From assembly GCA_003139695.1 (NCBI GenBank), contig PLJM01000021.1, positions 1 to 56,949 of the forward strand: DNA of 56,949 bases, in the 5' to 3' direction. The notes below the pieces were generated by a model, which saw nothing but the letters and a program-made list of their open reading frames with translations, searched no databases and was not told where the DNA came from. The translations under genes and the position numbers were made by a program. Source of the stretch: Candidatus Dormiibacterota bacterium (GTDB taxonomy: Bacteria; Chloroflexota; Dormibacteria; Dormibacterales; Dormibacteraceae). Positions 16,072 to 25,320 of the stretch are shown here, in pieces (the stretch's first letter is position 1; every line of letters starts with the position of its first letter).

Positions 16072-16094
<23 letters not shown>
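15366..16094 (-). CDS. livF: Branched-chain amino acid ABC transporter ATPase (LivF type)
   Basis: This 242-residue ABC ATPase of the LivF subfamily has Walker A GANGAGKST, signature LSGGEQQ, the LivF-typical VPQGRRLF Q-loop region and Walker B LLMVDELSLGLAP. The ATG at 16094 is preferred over GTG at 16103 because AGGTGA sits 5 nt upstream; either start overlaps the livG end. It is the last gene of the binding-protein, livH, livM, livG, livF operon, which imports leucine, isoleucine, valine or another amide/short-chain substrate. Confidence 0.93.
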
Positions 16095-16829
<735 letters not shown>

Positions 16830-16833
<4 letters not shown>

Positions 16834-17912
16834 AGGGAGGTTTCCCGAAGCGACCGGCGAAGGTAGGACAGGCTCAACCGGCTGCGACCGCCGAAGAAGT
16901 CGATCACGCCGCGGGGCACGAAGATCACGACTCCGACCAGCAGCACGCCGAGGATGACCTGGGCGAGGATCGGACGCGCGTCCGCCGAAACGAACGGGAT
17001 GTCGAAAGAAATCGGCAGGCTGCCTCCCAGAAACTGGATCAGTAGCTGCAGGAGAACGGCGCCCACCGCCGGGCCGAAAACGGTGCCCGTGCCGCCGAGC
17101 AGCGCCATCAGGATCATCTGGACGTTGTAATCGATCGGAAAAGTGTTGTCCTGGTTGATGAAGACGTTCCACTGGGAGAAGATCCCTCCGGCCAGACCCG
17201 TCAGGGCCGCGGAGAGCGCGAAAGCCGCGACCTTGTAGACGGTGGTGTTGACGCCAAGGACGGCCGCCGCCTCCTCGTTCTCGCGGATGGCGATCAGGCC
17301 GTAGCCGAACCGGCTGCGCAGCACCCACCAGGTGACGGCGATGGCGATCGTCGCCGCCGCCACCATCAAATAAAAGAAGAACAAACCGCGGTTGTCGATC
17401 GCGTAGATCGGAAGGAACAGGCCGCTGGCGCCGCCGAACAGCGGCTGGCCACCATAGTCGATGTTCTGCACCAGCTCGCCCACGGCCACCCCAACTCCCA
17501 GGCTGGCAACGGCAAAATAGTGACCGCGCAACCTGAGCAGCGGGAGCCCGACAAGGGCGGCGAAGCCGGCAGAGACCAGCGGCGCGAATGGCAAAGCGAC
17601 GAGAAAAGGCCACTTCGCCTTGGCGATGAGCATGCCGGTCGTGTAGGCGCCGATGCCGAAGAAGGCCACGTTGCCGAAAGCGGCATATCCGGTAATCCCG
17701 CCGATGATGTTCCAGGCTGTCGCCATCACGATGAACATGGCGATGATCGTCGCGATCCGGAACCAGAGCCGGTCCGCCAAGAGCGGAACGTTGGCCGACT
17801 GAGCGGCGTCGAGAGAGGTCAGGGGAGCAAGCAATGCGTACGCGGCGAGAATCGCCCCCAGGATCAAGAACATGCGCCGCCAGCGGCGGTTCGAATCGGC
17901 CCTCGCGATCAC
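16830..17912 (-). CDS. livM: Branched-chain amino acid ABC transporter permease (LivM type)
   Basis: This 360-residue inner-membrane permease has about nine or ten hydrophobic segments. Family motifs are GYAAFGNVAFFGIGAY (about 75-90), the EAA-like IRENEEAAAVLGVN contact loop for the ATPases (about 209-222) and GGTGTVFGPAVGA near residue 275. GTG at 17912 forms a GTGA overlap with the livH stop. Confidence 0.93.
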
Positions 17913-18778
17913 CGCAGCCGACCCAGCAGACCCTGCGGGCGGGTGACCAGCACCAGGACCATGAGGCCGAAGGCGATCGCGTTGGCGAAGACGGAACCCG
18001 AGCCGGGGATGGACTGCGCGAAGACCTCGACCAGGCCGAAGGCCAGGCCTCCGACCACGGTGGCGCTGACCCTCCCGAGACCGCCGAGGATCACGACCAC
18101 GAATGCCTGCAGGGTGTATGGCTCCCCGGCGGTCGGGGTGATCGCCTGGCTCATGGCGATCAGGCCGCCGGCCACGCCCGCGCACGCGGCCCCGAGCCCG
18201 AAAGTGACCGCATAGGCGTGACGCAGGTCGATGCCGACGAGCTGGGCCGCGTCACGGTCGGCCGCGATCGCATTGATCGCCAGGCCGATCCGGGTCCGGT
18301 TCAGGATGAAGGCAAGCGCGGCCGACAGCAGGATGGCCACTCCGAGAGAGATGAGCGGGACGTAGGGGATGACCACGCTGCCGAACTCGAGCCCCTGACC
18401 TGAGTACGCGGGCGTGACCGAGCGGAAGTCAGACCCGAATATGAAGAGAAGGACGTTGATGACGACGAGGTTCAACCCGAACGTGAGCAGGAAGGTGAAC
18501 AGCAGCGGAGCTCTGATGATCCGGTTGATCACCCCGCGCTGGAGCGCATAGCCGAGCACGAACAGCGCCACCGCGTCCACCGGCAGGGTCAGGAACGGAT
18601 CGAGGTGGAGGGCGGTGAAGAGCTGCCAGGTGATGTAGCTGCCGATGATCACCAGCGCCCCGTGTGCGAGGTTGACGATGTTGAGGACGCCCCACACCAG
18701 GCCGAAGCCCACGCCTACAGCAACGTAGACCCCTCCGGCCAGCAGGCCGAGAATGACCAGCTGGACGAAGTCGGCCAA
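17909..18778 (-). CDS. livH: Branched-chain amino acid ABC transporter permease (LivH type)
   Basis: This 289-residue membrane permease has about eight hydrophobic segments, the N-terminal GLVWGVLNIVNLAHGALVI signature of LivH and the cytoplasmic loop INAIAADRDAAQLVGID that contacts the ATPase. It begins with TTG at 18778, 23 nt after the binding-protein stop, with only a weak ribosome-binding site. It pairs with LivM to form the channel. Confidence 0.93.
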   Translation of the reverse strand: MADFVQLVILGLLAGGVYVAVGVGFGLVWGVLNIVNLAHGALVIIGSYITWQLFTALHLDPFLTLPVDAVALFVLGYALQRGVINRIIRAPLLFTFLLTFGLNLVVINVLLFIFGSDFRSVTPAYSGQGLEFGSVVIPYVPLISLGVAILLSAALAFILNRTRIGLAINAIAADRDAAQLVGIDLRHAYAVTFGLGAACAGVAGGLIAMSQAITPTAGEPYTLQAFVVVILGGLGRVSATVVGGLAFGLVEVFAQSIPGSGSVFANAIAFGLMVLVLVTRPQGLLGRLR

Positions 18779-18801
18779 AGCCTACTGCTGACTCTTTCGG
18801 A

Positions 18802-20022
18802 TCAGCGTTGGTCCCAGGCAGGGGTCGGGTACTTGGCCTGAGCGTCCGCGACGTCCGCAGGAAAGACGGTGTGATGCACGCCGGCCTGAATCTGCTCCAC
18901 GACCATCGGCTTGTAGATGTTGATCCCGCGGCTGTCGAACTTGATCTGCCCGAAGAAGACCGTCACATCCAGCGCCGCCAGTGCATCGCGAACCTTTTTC
19001 GGATCGAGGGAACCAGCGTTCTCGATGGCGCGCTGCAGGGCCAAGCACGCGGCCGTCGACTCGGCGACGTGGTAATCGGGATCGCCCAATCCCGGGTACT
19101 TCGCCTTGTACGCGGCGACGTAGTCGGACACCGTCAGGTAGAACGCCGGCGTGTACTTGACCTGCGGAGTCCACTGCGAGCCGTCGTACACATAGTTGGC
19201 GTCATTACCGAGCGCGGCGATGAAATCAGGCGTGGACGGACCCACCGAGTAGGCGAAGATCTTCGCGTTCAGCTTCTGCTCCTTGGCGGCCTTGTTGATG
19301 GCAATCGCCTCCTGCAGGTGGCCAGAGTTGAGCACGATGTCGGCATTGACCGCCTTCGCCGCTTGCACCTCGGCCGAGAGGTTGGTGGCGCCGTTCTTGT
19401 ACTTCTTATATAGGACGACGCGCATGCCCTTGGTGGGCGCGTAGGAATTGATCGCGTCGGCCACCTCGATGCTGAAGTTGTCATCGGCGCTCAGCATCGC
19501 GATGGTCGTCGGCTTGGGGCTGAGAGTGGCCGCCATGTCGATCACGCCCTCGAGGTACTTGTTGGCTGGGCTGAGCACGCCGAAGGTGTACTTGTAGCCC
19601 TGGTTGAAGATCGACTGCGCTGCGCCGTTGGCTTCGACCATGGGGATCTGGTTCTGCTCGGCGATGGCGGCGTCGGTGGCCGTGGCGGCGCTGCCATACG
19701 GGCCCAAGAGGAACTGGGCCTTGTCTTCGGTGATGAGCTTCTGCATCAGCACCGCCGACTGGTTGGCGTTGCTGGTGTCGTCGTAGTACTTGATCACGAC
19801 TGGGTGCTTGACCCCGTTCACGACGATGCCCCCACGCGCGTTGATCCAGTCGAGCCACAGGTTGTAGCCCTGCTGAGTGAGGGTCGATTCCTTGGTCAGG
19901 GATCCGGTGAGCCCGAGGGGGGCTCCTAGGGTGATGGTCGTCTGTCCAGTAGAGGTGCCGCCTCCACACGCAACCGCTGCCACCGCAGCCGCTGCGAGTA
20001 ACGCCAACTTGCGCACTGTCAT
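18802..20022 (-). CDS. Branched-chain amino acid ABC transporter substrate-binding lipoprotein
   Basis: This 406-residue type I periplasmic-binding-fold protein has a signal peptide ending in a lipobox-like AVAC at residues 16-19. Typical family segments are TITLGAPLGLTGSLTKE at the mature N-terminus, FLLGPYGSAAT (about 103-113) and YYDDTSN. The exact ligand is not readable; LivK-like proteins bind branched-chain amino acids, amides or urea. The ATG at 20022 lies 6 nt from a TAGTCT -10 candidate (20034-20029). It is the first gene of the transporter operon. Confidence 0.92.
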   Translation of the reverse strand: MTVRKLALLAAAAVAAVACGGGTSTGQTTITLGAPLGLTGSLTKESTLTQQGYNLWLDWINARGGIVVNGVKHPVVIKYYDDTSNANQSAVLMQKLITEDKAQFLLGPYGSAATATDAAIAEQNQIPMVEANGAAQSIFNQGYKYTFGVLSPANKYLEGVIDMAATLSPKPTTIAMLSADDNFSIEVADAINSYAPTKGMRVVLYKKYKNGATNLSAEVQAAKAVNADIVLNSGHLQEAIAINKAAKEQKLNAKIFAYSVGPSTPDFIAALGNDANYVYDGSQWTPQVKYTPAFYLTVSDYVAAYKAKYPGLGDPDYHVAESTAACLALQRAIENAGSLDPKKVRDALAALDVTVFFGQIKFDSRGINIYKPMVVEQIQAGVHHTVFPADVADAQAKYPTPAWDQR

Positions 20023-20479
20023 GAGCAGAGACTATTCCTCTTCAGCCGATTGCGGACTGGAAATCTTTACCGGTCAGCTTATGAGCCGACCGCCTCGTCG
20101 TCCCGTCCGGCCAACAGGGGCGAGGAGTTACCCCAACTGGCGCAAGTCGACAAACTTTTCAGCGGTACAACGGGCCGTCATAGCGTTCGCATCGGAGGCA
20201 ACCACCAAACGTCGCGTGAGCGATGCATCGTTCGCGGAAGTGACCGACCATCTCCCCCAGCCACAAGTAGTAGATCTGGCGATCATTGTCGGCTGGTACC
20301 ACCCTATGCCACGTTCTCATCGATTCGCTCGGGGTCGAAATCGAGCCCGCCGAGCTTTAGATCACTCAGACGATCCCGTTCCCAACGCGTGAGGTGCTCG
20401 AGCAACCATCCGCCCAGCCTCAGTCGACATCTGAGCCTCCCTCGCCCTTTTCTGAGCACCGGCCATATAGGTGCCCGGA
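20023..20479. other. Intergenic region with one short coding-like fragment
   Basis: No convincing complete gene is seen on either strand. On the minus strand 20405-20304 reads as a 33-residue, plausibly coding tail (LTRWERDRLSDLKLGGLDFD, then PERIDENVA) ending in TAG. It has only a TTG start and no ribosome-binding site, so it may be a gene remnant or chance. Confidence 0.3.
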
Positions 20480-20507
20480 AACGACGAAAACCGGCCTTGC
20501 GGCCGGT
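20480..20507 (-). terminator. Rho-independent terminator after the tRNA genes
   Basis: On the minus strand a perfect 7-bp stem ACCGGCC/GGCCGGT with a GCAA tetraloop is followed by TTTTCGTCGT. It lies about 40 nt beyond tRNA-Ser and is oriented to end that transcript. Confidence 0.8.
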
Positions 20508-20548
20508 CTTCTGAACTCAATGAGCACGAGGGTCCCTCCCAGAAAGCG

Positions 20549-20641
20549 TGGCGGAGAGGGAGAGATTTGAACTCTCGATGGGCCAGTGACCCATAACGGT
20601 TTTCGAGACCGTCGCCTTCAACCGGACTCGGCCACCTCTCC
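20549..20641 (-). tRNA. tRNA-Ser (anticodon CGA)
   Basis: A class II tRNA of 93 nt with a long variable arm. The acceptor is GGAGAGG/CCTCTCC, the anticodon arm ACGGT/ACCGT with loop CTCGAAA (anticodon CGA) and the T-loop TTCAAAT. Discriminator G and CCA are encoded. Confidence 0.96.
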
Positions 20642-20668
20642 AGACAGCGCCGCCGGGCTGGGCACTTA

Positions 20669-20747
20669 TGGCGGTCCCGACCGGATTCGAACCGGCGTTC
20701 TCGGCCTTGACAGGGCCGCGTGTTTGGCCAGGCTACACCACGGGACC
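20669..20747 (-). tRNA. tRNA-Asp (anticodon GUC)
   Basis: The cloverleaf has acceptor GGTCCCG/CGGGACC, anticodon arm CGGCC/GGCCG with loop CTGTCAA (anticodon GTC) and T-arm GCCGG/CCGGT around TTCGAAT. Discriminator G and CCA are encoded. The D-loop is slightly long (11 nt). Probably co-transcribed with tRNA-Ser. Confidence 0.95.
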
Positions 20748-20812
20748 GACGGCGGCTAAGTCTACCAGCGGGTGGTTCTTCGCCTTCCGGTGGACGGCCT
20801 TGCCGGCTTGAA

Positions 20813-20870
20813 CGTCCCCTCCTGGTCCGGGCTAAAGCCGGGCCCATCCTCCCCGGCAAGCGGGGAGGAC
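20813..20870. repeat. Dispersed hairpin repeat, type A
   Basis: A member of a repeat family in this window: CGTCCCCTCC, a GC-rich imperfect hairpin, then the hallmark hairpin CCTCCCCG-GCAAG-CGGGGAGG (20848-20868). Other copies are at 22255, 26626, 29851, 29922, 33615 and 45202. Confidence 0.75.
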
Positions 20871-20883
20871 CGAACCTCACACC

Positions 20884-20889
20884 TATAAT
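20884..20889 (+). promoter_or_regulatory. Predicted -10 box (TATAAT) of the cNMP/CpaE-like gene
   Basis: A consensus TATAAT stands 9 nt before GTG at 20899; no clear -35 is seen and no Shine-Dalgarno sequence follows. This geometry predicts a leaderless transcript. Confidence 0.55.
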
Positions 20890-20898
20890 TCGTTGGCG

Positions 20899-22179
20899 GT
20901 GAGCGACACCCAGCGGATAGGAGGTGGTTCGCCCGACGATCTGAGGAAGCGCTTTCAGATCCTCGAGCGTGTGGCGATCTTCTTCACGCTGCCCGACAAC
21001 ATCCTGCACGCGCTCGCCCGCCGCCTCGCGCCGGCTTCGGCCTCCAAGGGCTCGGTCATCGTCCACCAGGGCGACCCCGGCGACACGATGTTCGTGGTCG
21101 AGTCCGGCCGCTGTGAGGTATTCGTCGAGGAGTCCCCCGGGCACACGATCACGATCGCGCTCATGGGGCCCGACGACTTCTTCGGCGAGATGGCTCTGAT
21201 CTCCGAGGAGACGCGCACCGCCAGCGTCCGAGCGCTGGAGGACTGCCAGCTGCTCACGCTCGACCGCAAGACTCTTTACGAGACCCTGCCCGCTGATTCC
21301 GACGCCATCATCGAGCTCACTAAGCTGGTCGAGCAGCGCAAAGACACGCTGCCCAACCTGATCGCCCGGGCCAGGATGGTCGCCCCGGAGCAGGCCGCAT
21401 CGACGGTCGCCGTCTACTCACCCAAGGGTGGAGCGGGCCGCACTACCGTCGCCGTCAACCTTGCGGCTGCTCTCGGCAAGCGCTTCCCCGGTGAGGTGCT
21501 GCTCGTCGACCTCGCCCTTCCTTACAACCATGCGGCGCTCATCTCATACCTGACGCCGACCGGGTGCTTGGCCGCTGCGAGCCAGGTGCCGCCCGCCAAC
21601 TTCGAGGAGGCGGTGCTGGGCGCCATCCTTCACCACCCGGGCGGGATGATGCTCCTGCCCGGAGTGCTGCGGGCCGAGCAGGCCGACCTGATCACTGTCG
21701 ACCTCGTCAACCGTGCGATGGGCATCCTGGTCAACGCGTTCCGCTACATCGTGTTCGACCTCGGTGTCGCGTTCACCGACATCGTGATCAGCGTCCTCGA
21801 CCACTCGCAGCGAGTCCTCGTCCTGGTCACCCCAGAGCTGTCGTCTCTCAAGGACGTCGGCGAGCTGCTGAACATCTTCACCAACGTGTTGAACATCGTG
21901 CCCGGCCGCGTGATCCTCGCCCTCAACAACAAGGTGCCGAAGTCGGTGGTGAGCAGGGAGGACGTCGTGCGGACCCTCAAGCAGGAGCTGGCCGTGGAGA
22001 TCGACTTCGACGGGACGAAGCCGGATGAGGCGGCGGTCAAGGGCGAGATCCTCGTCCTCACGGATCCCAAGAGCGCGATCTCGAGGGGGGCGGAGCAGCT
22101 GGCTCAGCTGATCTCGGGCCAGACGGCCGCCGAATCCAAGAGCACCAAGCGGGGCGGCTTCAAGCTCGGCAAGAGTTAA
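20899..22179 (+). CDS. Cyclic-nucleotide-binding domain fused to CpaE/ParA-like ATPase
   Basis: This 426-residue cytoplasmic protein has a cyclic-nucleotide-binding beta-barrel at about 25-135 (GDPGDTMFVVESGRCEVF, then FFGEMALISEETRTASV with the phosphate-cassette-like region). A short linker (about 145-165) leads to a MinD/ParA-class ATPase (about 170-400). The deviant Walker A reads SPKGGAGRTT: the signature lysine is present but the usual P-loop lysine is arginine, as in some CpaE/TadZ proteins. It may respond to a cyclic nucleotide and localise pilus or secretion machinery, though no pilus genes are adjacent. GTG at 20899 is chosen over TTG at 20893 from the promoter position. Confidence 0.85.
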   Translation: MSDTQRIGGGSPDDLRKRFQILERVAIFFTLPDNILHALARRLAPASASKGSVIVHQGDPGDTMFVVESGRCEVFVEESPGHTITIALMGPDDFFGEMALISEETRTASVRALEDCQLLTLDRKTLYETLPADSDAIIELTKLVEQRKDTLPNLIARARMVAPEQAASTVAVYSPKGGAGRTTVAVNLAAALGKRFPGEVLLVDLALPYNHAALISYLTPTGCLAAASQVPPANFEEAVLGAILHHPGGMMLLPGVLRAEQADLITVDLVNRAMGILVNAFRYIVFDLGVAFTDIVISVLDHSQRVLVLVTPELSSLKDVGELLNIFTNVLNIVPGRVILALNNKVPKSVVSREDVVRTLKQELAVEIDFDGTKPDEAAVKGEILVLTDPKSAISRGAEQLAQLISGQTAAESKSTKRGGFKLGKS

Positions 22180-22254
22180 GCGAAATCGGGCCGTGGGTGC
22201 CTATCTTCATGGCCCCCTCCCGCGCTTATTTGTAGGGCTTTGACTTAATGCGCG

Positions 22255-22276
22255 CCTCCCCGCGGAAGCGGGGAGG
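22255..22276. repeat. Dispersed hairpin repeat, type A variant
   Basis: CCTCCCCGC and GCGGGGAGG form a 9-bp stem around GGAA in the spacer before the IscA-type gene. It shares the CCTCCCCG/CGGGGAGG arms of the dispersed family but has a different loop and no preceding hairpin. Confidence 0.6.
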
Positions 22277-22293
22277 TAATAGGCGCCGCCTCC

Positions 22294-22302
22294 TGCTAGA
22301 CT
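22294..22302 (+). promoter_or_regulatory. Predicted extended -10 promoter of the IscA-type gene
   Basis: TGC followed by TAGACT (22297-22302) is an extended -10 element. The GTG start at 22310 is 7 nt downstream and lacks a Shine-Dalgarno sequence, implying a leaderless mRNA, as for the Fur-family gene with its TGCTAGAGT. Confidence 0.5.
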
Positions 22303-22309
22303 TTTCCTC

Positions 22310-22690
22310 GTGATCGAACAAGCTGTCGTCTCACTAACCTCCGACGCTCAGTCTCGTCTCAAGGAGCTCCTCGTCAAGGAAGGCAACCCGCAGCTCGCTC
22401 TCCGCATCTTCGTAAGCGGCGGTGGCTGCTCCGGGATGCAGTACGGCATGGCGTTCGATGACACTCGCCGCGCTGACGACCTGGTGGTCGAGCAGGATGG
22501 TGTCCAGATCGTCGTGGACGACTTCAGCGCCCCTTACATCCGGGGCTCCGAGATCGACTACGTCGACAGCCTCATGGGGGCCGGCTTTACGGTCCACAAC
22601 CCCAACGCGGTGCACTCCTGCTCATGCGGGACATCGTTCGACACCGGCGAGGACTCTGGCGAAGCCAAGGCTTGCGGCTGCGGCCACTAA
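22310..22690 (+). CDS. erpA: Iron-sulfur cluster insertion protein, IscA/ErpA (HesB) family
   Basis: This 126-residue A-type iron-sulfur carrier has the three conserved cysteines: Cys40 in GGGCSGMQY and the Cys104-Ser-Cys106 pair in VHSCSCGTSF. An additional C-terminal CGCGH tail (Cys122, Cys124) is present. It delivers 2Fe-2S or 4Fe-4S clusters to apo-enzymes. It is monocistronic: an extended -10 promoter lies directly upstream and a strong terminator follows at 22712-22748. The GTG at 22310 gives normal length. Confidence 0.93.
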   Translation: MIEQAVVSLTSDAQSRLKELLVKEGNPQLALRIFVSGGGCSGMQYGMAFDDTRRADDLVVEQDGVQIVVDDFSAPYIRGSEIDYVDSLMGAGFTVHNPNAVHSCSCGTSFDTGEDSGEAKACGCGH

Positions 22691-22711
22691 CTCCCTAGAT
22701 CTCTAACGACA

Positions 22712-22748
22712 GGGCGCCGGCCGAGAGGCGGCGCCCTTATCTTTTCTT
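22712..22748 (+). terminator. Rho-independent terminator after the IscA-type gene
   Basis: A perfect 8-bp stem GGGCGCCG/CGGCGCCC with a 9-nt loop is followed by TTATCTTTTCTT. It lies 22 nt beyond the stop codon. Confidence 0.88.
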
Positions 22749-22751
22749 GGG

Positions 22752-23252
22752 ATGCTCCAATCGAGGCGGTTGCGTGAGTCGGTTCTGCTTGCCGTTGGGG
22801 TGATCACCCCGCTGGGGATCCTGGCCGTCAACATCTCCGCCTTCGTGATGGCACACCTCGCCCAGTTCCGCATCGGCATCGCCGCCCTGGCCCTGCTCAG
22901 CGGCCTGGTCCTCAACGGGCTCACGGCGTGGTGGCTGCTCCGCCTCGCCAGCCGCAGCGCGGGGCCTCTATTCGCCGAATATCGGCGGTGGGCCATCGGG
23001 ATGGCGGTGCTCATCGTTGCCCTGACGGCAACCGGGGGCGGTTACCTGACCTATCTCGGCATGCGCGACCCGCGCCGCCTGCCGGACACGCTGTCGATGG
23101 TGGTGGCAACGATCATGCTGCTGCTCCCGCTCGCGCTGACGTTTGCCGGCCGGCGAATGGTGGGCCTGGGCGGGATCATCCCGGTGGACGAACCGGCCGG
23201 AAAAACAAAGAGCCCCCCGCACCGGCGAGGGGCTCGTGTGGAACGTCCCTAG
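22752..23252 (+). CDS. Four-helix membrane protein of unknown function
   Basis: This 166-residue protein has hydrophobic segments at about 11-34, 40-62, 76-98 and 112-131 and a basic C-terminal tail. No family is recognised. The ATG at 22752 lies just past the preceding terminator without a clear ribosome-binding site, so a start further in (GTG) is possible. Its last 14 codons contain the hairpin that terminates the convergent groEL transcript. Confidence 0.6.
   Translation: MLQSRRLRESVLLAVGVITPLGILAVNISAFVMAHLAQFRIGIAALALLSGLVLNGLTAWWLLRLASRSAGPLFAEYRRWAIGMAVLIVALTATGGGYLTYLGMRDPRRLPDTLSMVVATIMLLLPLALTFAGRRMVGLGGIIPVDEPAGKTKSPPHRRGARVERP
23201..23235 (-). terminator. Rho-independent terminator of groEL
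   Basis: On the minus strand GAGCCCC/GGGGCTC (12-nt loop) is followed by TTTGTTTTT, 28 nt beyond the groEL stop. It lies inside the coding end of the convergent membrane-protein gene. Confidence 0.82.
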
Positions 23253-23262
23253 TTTCTTCCGA

Positions 23263-24888
23263 CTACATCATGTCCGGAGACATGCCGCCCATGCCGCCGC
23301 CGCCGCCCCTCTTGTCTTCGGGGATCTCGGTCACCATCGCCTCGGTGGTAAGCACCATCGCTGCGATCGACGCCGCGTTCTGAAGCGCCGAGCGGGTCAC
23401 CTTCGCCGGGTCGACGATTCCGGCTGCGAACATGTCGACGTACTTGTCGTTAAGGGCGTCGTATCCATGGCCGGGCTTGCCCTTGCGGACTTCCTCGACG
23501 ATCACGGAGCCCTCCTTGCCGGAGTTGATGCCGATCTGCCGGACTGGCTCCTCGAGCGACTTGCGGACGATGTTGACGCCGGTCAGCTGGTCGTCCTTGA
23601 GTCCGAGCCCGCCGTCGAGCTTCTTCTGCGCGTTCAGCAGCACGGTGCCTCCGCCCGCGACGATTCCCTCTTCCACCGCGGCCTTGGTCGCGCTGAGCGC
23701 GTCCTCGATGCGGTGCTTCTTCTCCTTCTGCTCCACCTCGGTGGCGGCTCCAACCTTGATCACGGCGACGCCGCCGGCAAGCTTCGCGAGGCGCTCCTGC
23801 AGCTTCTCCTTGTCGAAGTCGGAGGTGGTCTCCTCGACCTGGGACTTGATGGACTTGATGCGAGCCTGGATGGCCTCGGGCTTGCCCGCGCCTTCCACGA
23901 TCGTTGTGTCGTCCTTCGTGACGGTCACGCGACGAGCCTTGCCCAGCTGCTCGACCTTCGTCTGGTCGAGCTTGAGGCCGAGGTCCTCGCTGATGACCTG
24001 GCCACCGGTGAGGATAGCCATGTCTTCGAGCATCGCCTTGCGGCGGTCACCGAAGCCCGGCGCCTTGACGGCGACGGCGGTGAAGGTGCCGCGCAGCTTG
24101 TTGACGACCAGGGTGGCAAGCGCCTCGCCCTCGACGTCCTCGGCGACGATCAGCAGGGGCTTGCCCTGCTGGACCACGCGCTCCAAAACGGGGAGCAGGT
24201 CCTGGATGGCCGAGATCTTGCGGTCCGTGATCAGCACGAACGGCTCCTCGAGCACAGCCTCCATGCGGTCAGGGTTGGTGACCATGTAGGCCGAGCTGTA
24301 GCCGCGGTCGAACTGCATGCCCTCGACGACTTCGAGCTCGGTCGTCATCGTCTGGTTGTCTTCGACGGTGATGACACCGTCCTTGCCAACCTTGTCCATC
24401 GCGTCGGCGATGAGGTTGCCAATCTGCTCGCTCTGGCTGGAGATCGCCGCCACGTGGGCGACATCCTCGTGTCCCTTGACGGGAACGGAAAGCCTCTTGA
24501 TCTCTTCGACGACGGCCTCGACGGCCTTCTCGATTCCGATCTTCAGCTGCATCGGGTTGGCGCCCGCGGTGACGTTGCGGAAGCCTTCGTTGATCATCGT
24601 CTGCGCCAGCAGAGTGGCGGTGGTCGTGCCGTCGCCGGCTACGTCGTTGGTCTTGGTAGCGACCTCACGCAGCAGCTGCGCGCCGGTGTTCTCCATGGGG
24701 TCCTTGAGCTCGATCTCGCGCACGATCGTCACACCGTCGTTGGTGACGGTCGGGGCGCCGAACTTCTTCTCAAGGACCACGTTGCGGCCCTTGGGGCCGA
24801 GCGTGATGCGGACTGACGAGGCAACGATGTCGATGCCCTTCTTCAGGGCCTGTCGGGCCTCTACGTCAAATGTGACTTGTTTTGCCAT
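23263..24888 (-). CDS. groEL: Chaperonin GroEL (60 kDa)
   Basis: A complete 541-residue group I chaperonin that folds client proteins in the cytosol with Gro[21 protein letters not shown] opens the equatorial domain, GDGTTTAT is the ATP-binding motif (about 86-93) and the C-terminus is the characteristic GGM-rich tail (GGGGGMGGM). It is expressed with groES 21 nt upstream under two CIRCE-like operators. An AGAGGG ribosome-binding site precedes the ATG. Confidence 0.99.
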   Translation of the reverse strand: MAKQVTFDVEARQALKKGIDIVASSVRITLGPKGRNVVLEKKFGAPTVTNDGVTIVREIELKDPMENTGAQLLREVATKTNDVAGDGTTTATLLAQTMINEGFRNVTAGANPMQLKIGIEKAVEAVVEEIKRLSVPVKGHEDVAHVAAISSQSEQIGNLIADAMDKVGKDGVITVEDNQTMTTELEVVEGMQFDRGYSSAYMVTNPDRMEAVLEEPFVLITDRKISAIQDLLPVLERVVQQGKPLLIVAEDVEGEALATLVVNKLRGTFTAVAVKAPGFGDRRKAMLEDMAILTGGQVISEDLGLKLDQTKVEQLGKARRVTVTKDDTTIVEGAGKPEAIQARIKSIKSQVEETTSDFDKEKLQERLAKLAGGVAVIKVGAATEVEQKEKKHRIEDALSATKAAVEEGIVAGGGTVLLNAQKKLDGGLGLKDDQLTGVNIVRKSLEEPVRQIGINSGKEGSVIVEEVRKGKPGHGYDALNDKYVDMFAAGIVDPAKVTRSALQNAASIAAMVLTTEAMVTEIPEDKRGGGGGMGGMSPDMM

Positions 24889-24909
24889 ATTTTGTTTTCC
24901 CTCTTTCCT

Positions 24910-25215
24910 TTATTTCTTCTTGCCGTTTGCGCCGACGACCGCCAGCACGTCTTTCTCGGAGACGATCAGGTACTCGATTTCCTCGATCTTGAATTCGTTG
25001 CCGGCGTACTTCGCGTAAAGGATCTTGTCGCCGACCTTGAGCTCCATCGGCACCTTGGTGCCGTTGTCCAGGACCCTTCCGGTACCCACCGCCTCAACGG
25101 TGCCCTCCTGGGGCTTCTCCTTGGCGGTGTCCGGAAGCAAGATCCCGCTCTTGGTCTTCTCCTCTTTGTCGGACGGCTTGACTACTACGCGATCGCCTAG
25201 TGGCTTTAGATTCAT
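24910..25215 (-). CDS. groES: Co-chaperonin GroES (10 kDa)
   Basis: A complete 101-residue GroES heptamer subunit: LGDRVVVKP at the N-terminus, the mobile loop [18 protein letters not shown] (about 18-35) and [16 protein letters not shown]. The ATG at 25215 follows a strong GAGGAGG Shine-Dalgarno sequence. The upstream CIRCE pair places it under HrcA-type heat-shock control; hrcA itself is not in the window. Confidence 0.99.
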   Translation of the reverse strand: MNLKPLGDRVVVKPSDKEEKTKSGILLPDTAKEKPQEGTVEAVGTGRVLDNGTKVPMELKVGDKILYAKYAGNEFKIEEIEYLIVSEKDVLAVVGANGKKK

Positions 25216-25244
25216 CTACGCCCCTCCTCAGGTGACTGTTGGTG

Positions 25245-25271
25245 TTAGCACTCCCCGGGCCCGAGCGCTTA
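25245..25271. promoter_or_regulatory. CIRCE element 1 (HrcA operator)
   Basis: TTAGCACTC-N9-GAGCGCTTA. The left arm is consensus and the right arm matches 7 of 9 positions of GAGTGCTAA. It lies 30-56 nt upstream of the groES start and shares its last three bases with the second element. Confidence 0.85.
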
Positions 25272-25295
25272 GCACTCGGGGGGTTCGACTGCTAA
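25269..25295. promoter_or_regulatory. CIRCE element 2 (HrcA operator)
   Basis: TTAGCACTC-N9-GACTGCTAA. The left arm is consensus and the right arm matches 8 of 9. It overlaps element 1 by TTA and abuts a TAGTAT -10 candidate (25300-25295, minus strand). Confidence 0.88.
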
Positions 25296-25320
25296 TACTA
25301 CTACCGCCAGGAGGTGAGGG

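Noticed and set aside
20362..21144. 260-codon minus-strand frame across two tRNA genes
   Set aside because: It runs through tRNA-Ser, tRNA-Asp and a hairpin repeat; real coding there is implausible.
23143..24816. 557-codon open frame on the plus strand opposite groEL
   Set aside because: It is antisense to a fully conserved GroEL, has Leu/Asp/His-rich nonsense composition and arises from high-GC codon bias.
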